Source: Septoria linicola
Lineage: Eukaryota; Ascomycota; Dothideomycetes; Mycosphaerellales; Mycosphaerellaceae
DNA length: 64,000 nucleotides
NCBI GenBank assembly: GCA_024114885.1
Contig: CP099419.1
Coordinates: 4,650,001 to 4,714,000 of the forward strand
Direction of reading: 5' to 3'
The notes beneath the pieces were generated by a model, which was given only the letters and a program-made list of their open reading frames with translations, did no database searches and had not been told where the DNA came from. Each line of letters begins with the position of its first letter. The stretch's first letter is position 1. Position numbers and translations under genes: made by a program. Below are positions 62,985 to 64,000 of the stretch, one piece after another.

Positions 62985-64000
62985 GGCGGGACATGAGGCA
63001 GAAAAGCAGAACAGACAGAATGATGAAAGTGCATATTAGCCGCAAGTGCTGGGTTGGAGCAGATACGAATCCTGGTTCAGCAAGAGAGCTTATGCGTATG
63101 CGTACCTTGGCCCGACTCTTCTTTTTGGTGTCTACTTCTTGTGCTCGTGCTCCTCCCTCAGCTGTGTTTCTTGAGATGTTCCTGCTCGTACGTGATGCTT
63201 ATTCCTCTCACGCTTCTCCACATTGCATTTCGTTGTATCGTGGTAGCATGGATGGACGGTGTGCGGTGTCGCCGACTCGAGGTAGAATGGTTGCTAGGCC
63301 GTCTCAGCACTCCTTCGGCTGACCAGGGCAGCTCCACAATGTCACGCTGGTCGTCGTCGCTGTTACACCAAAAGTGCAGAATAGTAGCAGCAGGAAAGAT
63401 GGCAGTGCTGGCCAAGGTATAGTTCTAAACAACAGCACAAACAATGAGGCGTCCGGGCTGGGTTGATCCCTGCGCGCGATCTGGTGGCCTTCTTTTTTCG
63501 CGCCAGCACCACTTCGTCCTGCACTTTCATCACCACCACTTCACCCTGGAAAGAGGGCGCACCCTTTGCTATTATCTACGCGATGGAAAGCACGAGGCTT
63601 GCAGCTGCGGAATCGAGGTCCGCATAGCTCCATGTTGCGCCGCCGGTTACAGCCGTTGCCATCGGTGTCTTGCATGGAGCGGCTGCAGGACCACGCTTTC
63701 TATTAGTTCTATTTGCTGGGCGTTAGCTTCTTGTCCGCAGCAACGCTGCCATCAATAGTGATGCTTCCGTCAAGCACGGCCTGTCTTGATGTAGTTGGGC
63801 ATCTTCAGGCTGACAGACAGTCATAGACATTGAGCAAAAGTGAAGCTGAAACATTGAACAGGGCTGATGTGCAGCACCAGCCACGAGCACGAAATCTTCC
63901 GGTTTCACGGGCACGCCTGTTGAGCGCACGGTATCGGGAAGCCAGCAATGTCTCAGATGCGTCGGTGACAATGGACACTTCAGATGGTCAGTATGGCTGG
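62985..64000. other. Right-end region, no gene seen
   Basis: About 1 kb upstream of the large gene. It should contain its promoter. Short frames on both strands lack family resemblance, and no gene entering from the right edge is visible. Confidence 0.45.

Noticed and set aside
1..64000. Secondary-metabolite cluster, tRNA, rRNA or CRISPR array
   Set aside because: No PKS, NRPS or terpene backbone gene, no B-box-like GGTTCGAnTCC in a non-coding cloverleaf context, no rRNA stretch and no spaced direct repeats were found by reading.

Overview
The window is nuclear DNA of a filamentous ascomycete (Pezizomycotina). The evidence is short GT-AG introns (about 40-100 bp) with CTNAC-type branch sites, a compact gene layout, fungal-specific families (HET, DUF1770, DUF4112, 2EXR-like, MIND-complex Mis12, FEX fluoride exporter, heme-thiolate peroxygenase), and one AT-rich transposon block with the C-to-T signature of repeat-induced point mutation (RIP). 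The F-box-like and 2EXR-like small proteins suggest a dothideomycete; that placement is inference.

Layout. 1-15 kb: DNA ligase IV (partial, leaving the left edge) divergent from a prolyl-4-hydroxylase-like dioxygenase, then a DUF4112 protein, an SRPBCC protein, a membrane-anchored arylsulfotransferase-like protein, a uracil phosphoribosyltransferase divergent from a fluoride exporter, a small unknown, a secreted GH12 glucanase, an ABM-family monooxygenase and the kinetochore protein Mis12. 15.2-18 kb holds no gene I can support. 18-19.4 kb: a secreted heme-thiolate peroxygenase-like enzyme.

20.2-29.6 kb is the most informative region. An F-box-like gene on the minus strand is split by a 7.65-kb insertion. 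The outer element is a hAT transposon with 14-bp terminal inverted repeats and an 8-bp target duplication (GTAGAGAC). Inside its transposase gene sits a complete Ty1/copia retrotransposon with two 277-bp LTRs and a 5-bp duplication (CTTAT). Host and transposase frames each line up across their insertion once the insert and one duplication copy are discounted. The whole inner block is heavily mutated in a RIP-like way, but the hAT ends are not.

29.8-42.8 kb: a secreted/membrane Cys-rich protein, a Sec14-like lipid-transfer protein, an SR-rich membrane protein with eight tandem heptads, an AIG2-like protein, a PhoD phosphatase, a thaumatin-like protein and two tandem 2EXR-like paralogues. 42.8-52.7 kb: a small ZZ-like zinc protein, calcineurin B (with an 11-nt terminal exon), DUF1770, a sulfotransferase-like P-loop protein and an NAD(P)-binding protein, separated by gene-poor stretches. 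52.8-57.1 kb: two neighbouring HET-domain genes, the first clearly decayed and the second with an unexplained frame break. 57.6-63 kb: one intronless 1796-codon gene with a DH/PH-like middle.

The genes do not form one pathway. I see no secondary-metabolite backbone gene, CRISPR array, rRNA or tRNA. The most noteworthy story is the nested transposon insertion that broke a gene, followed by the decayed HET pair.
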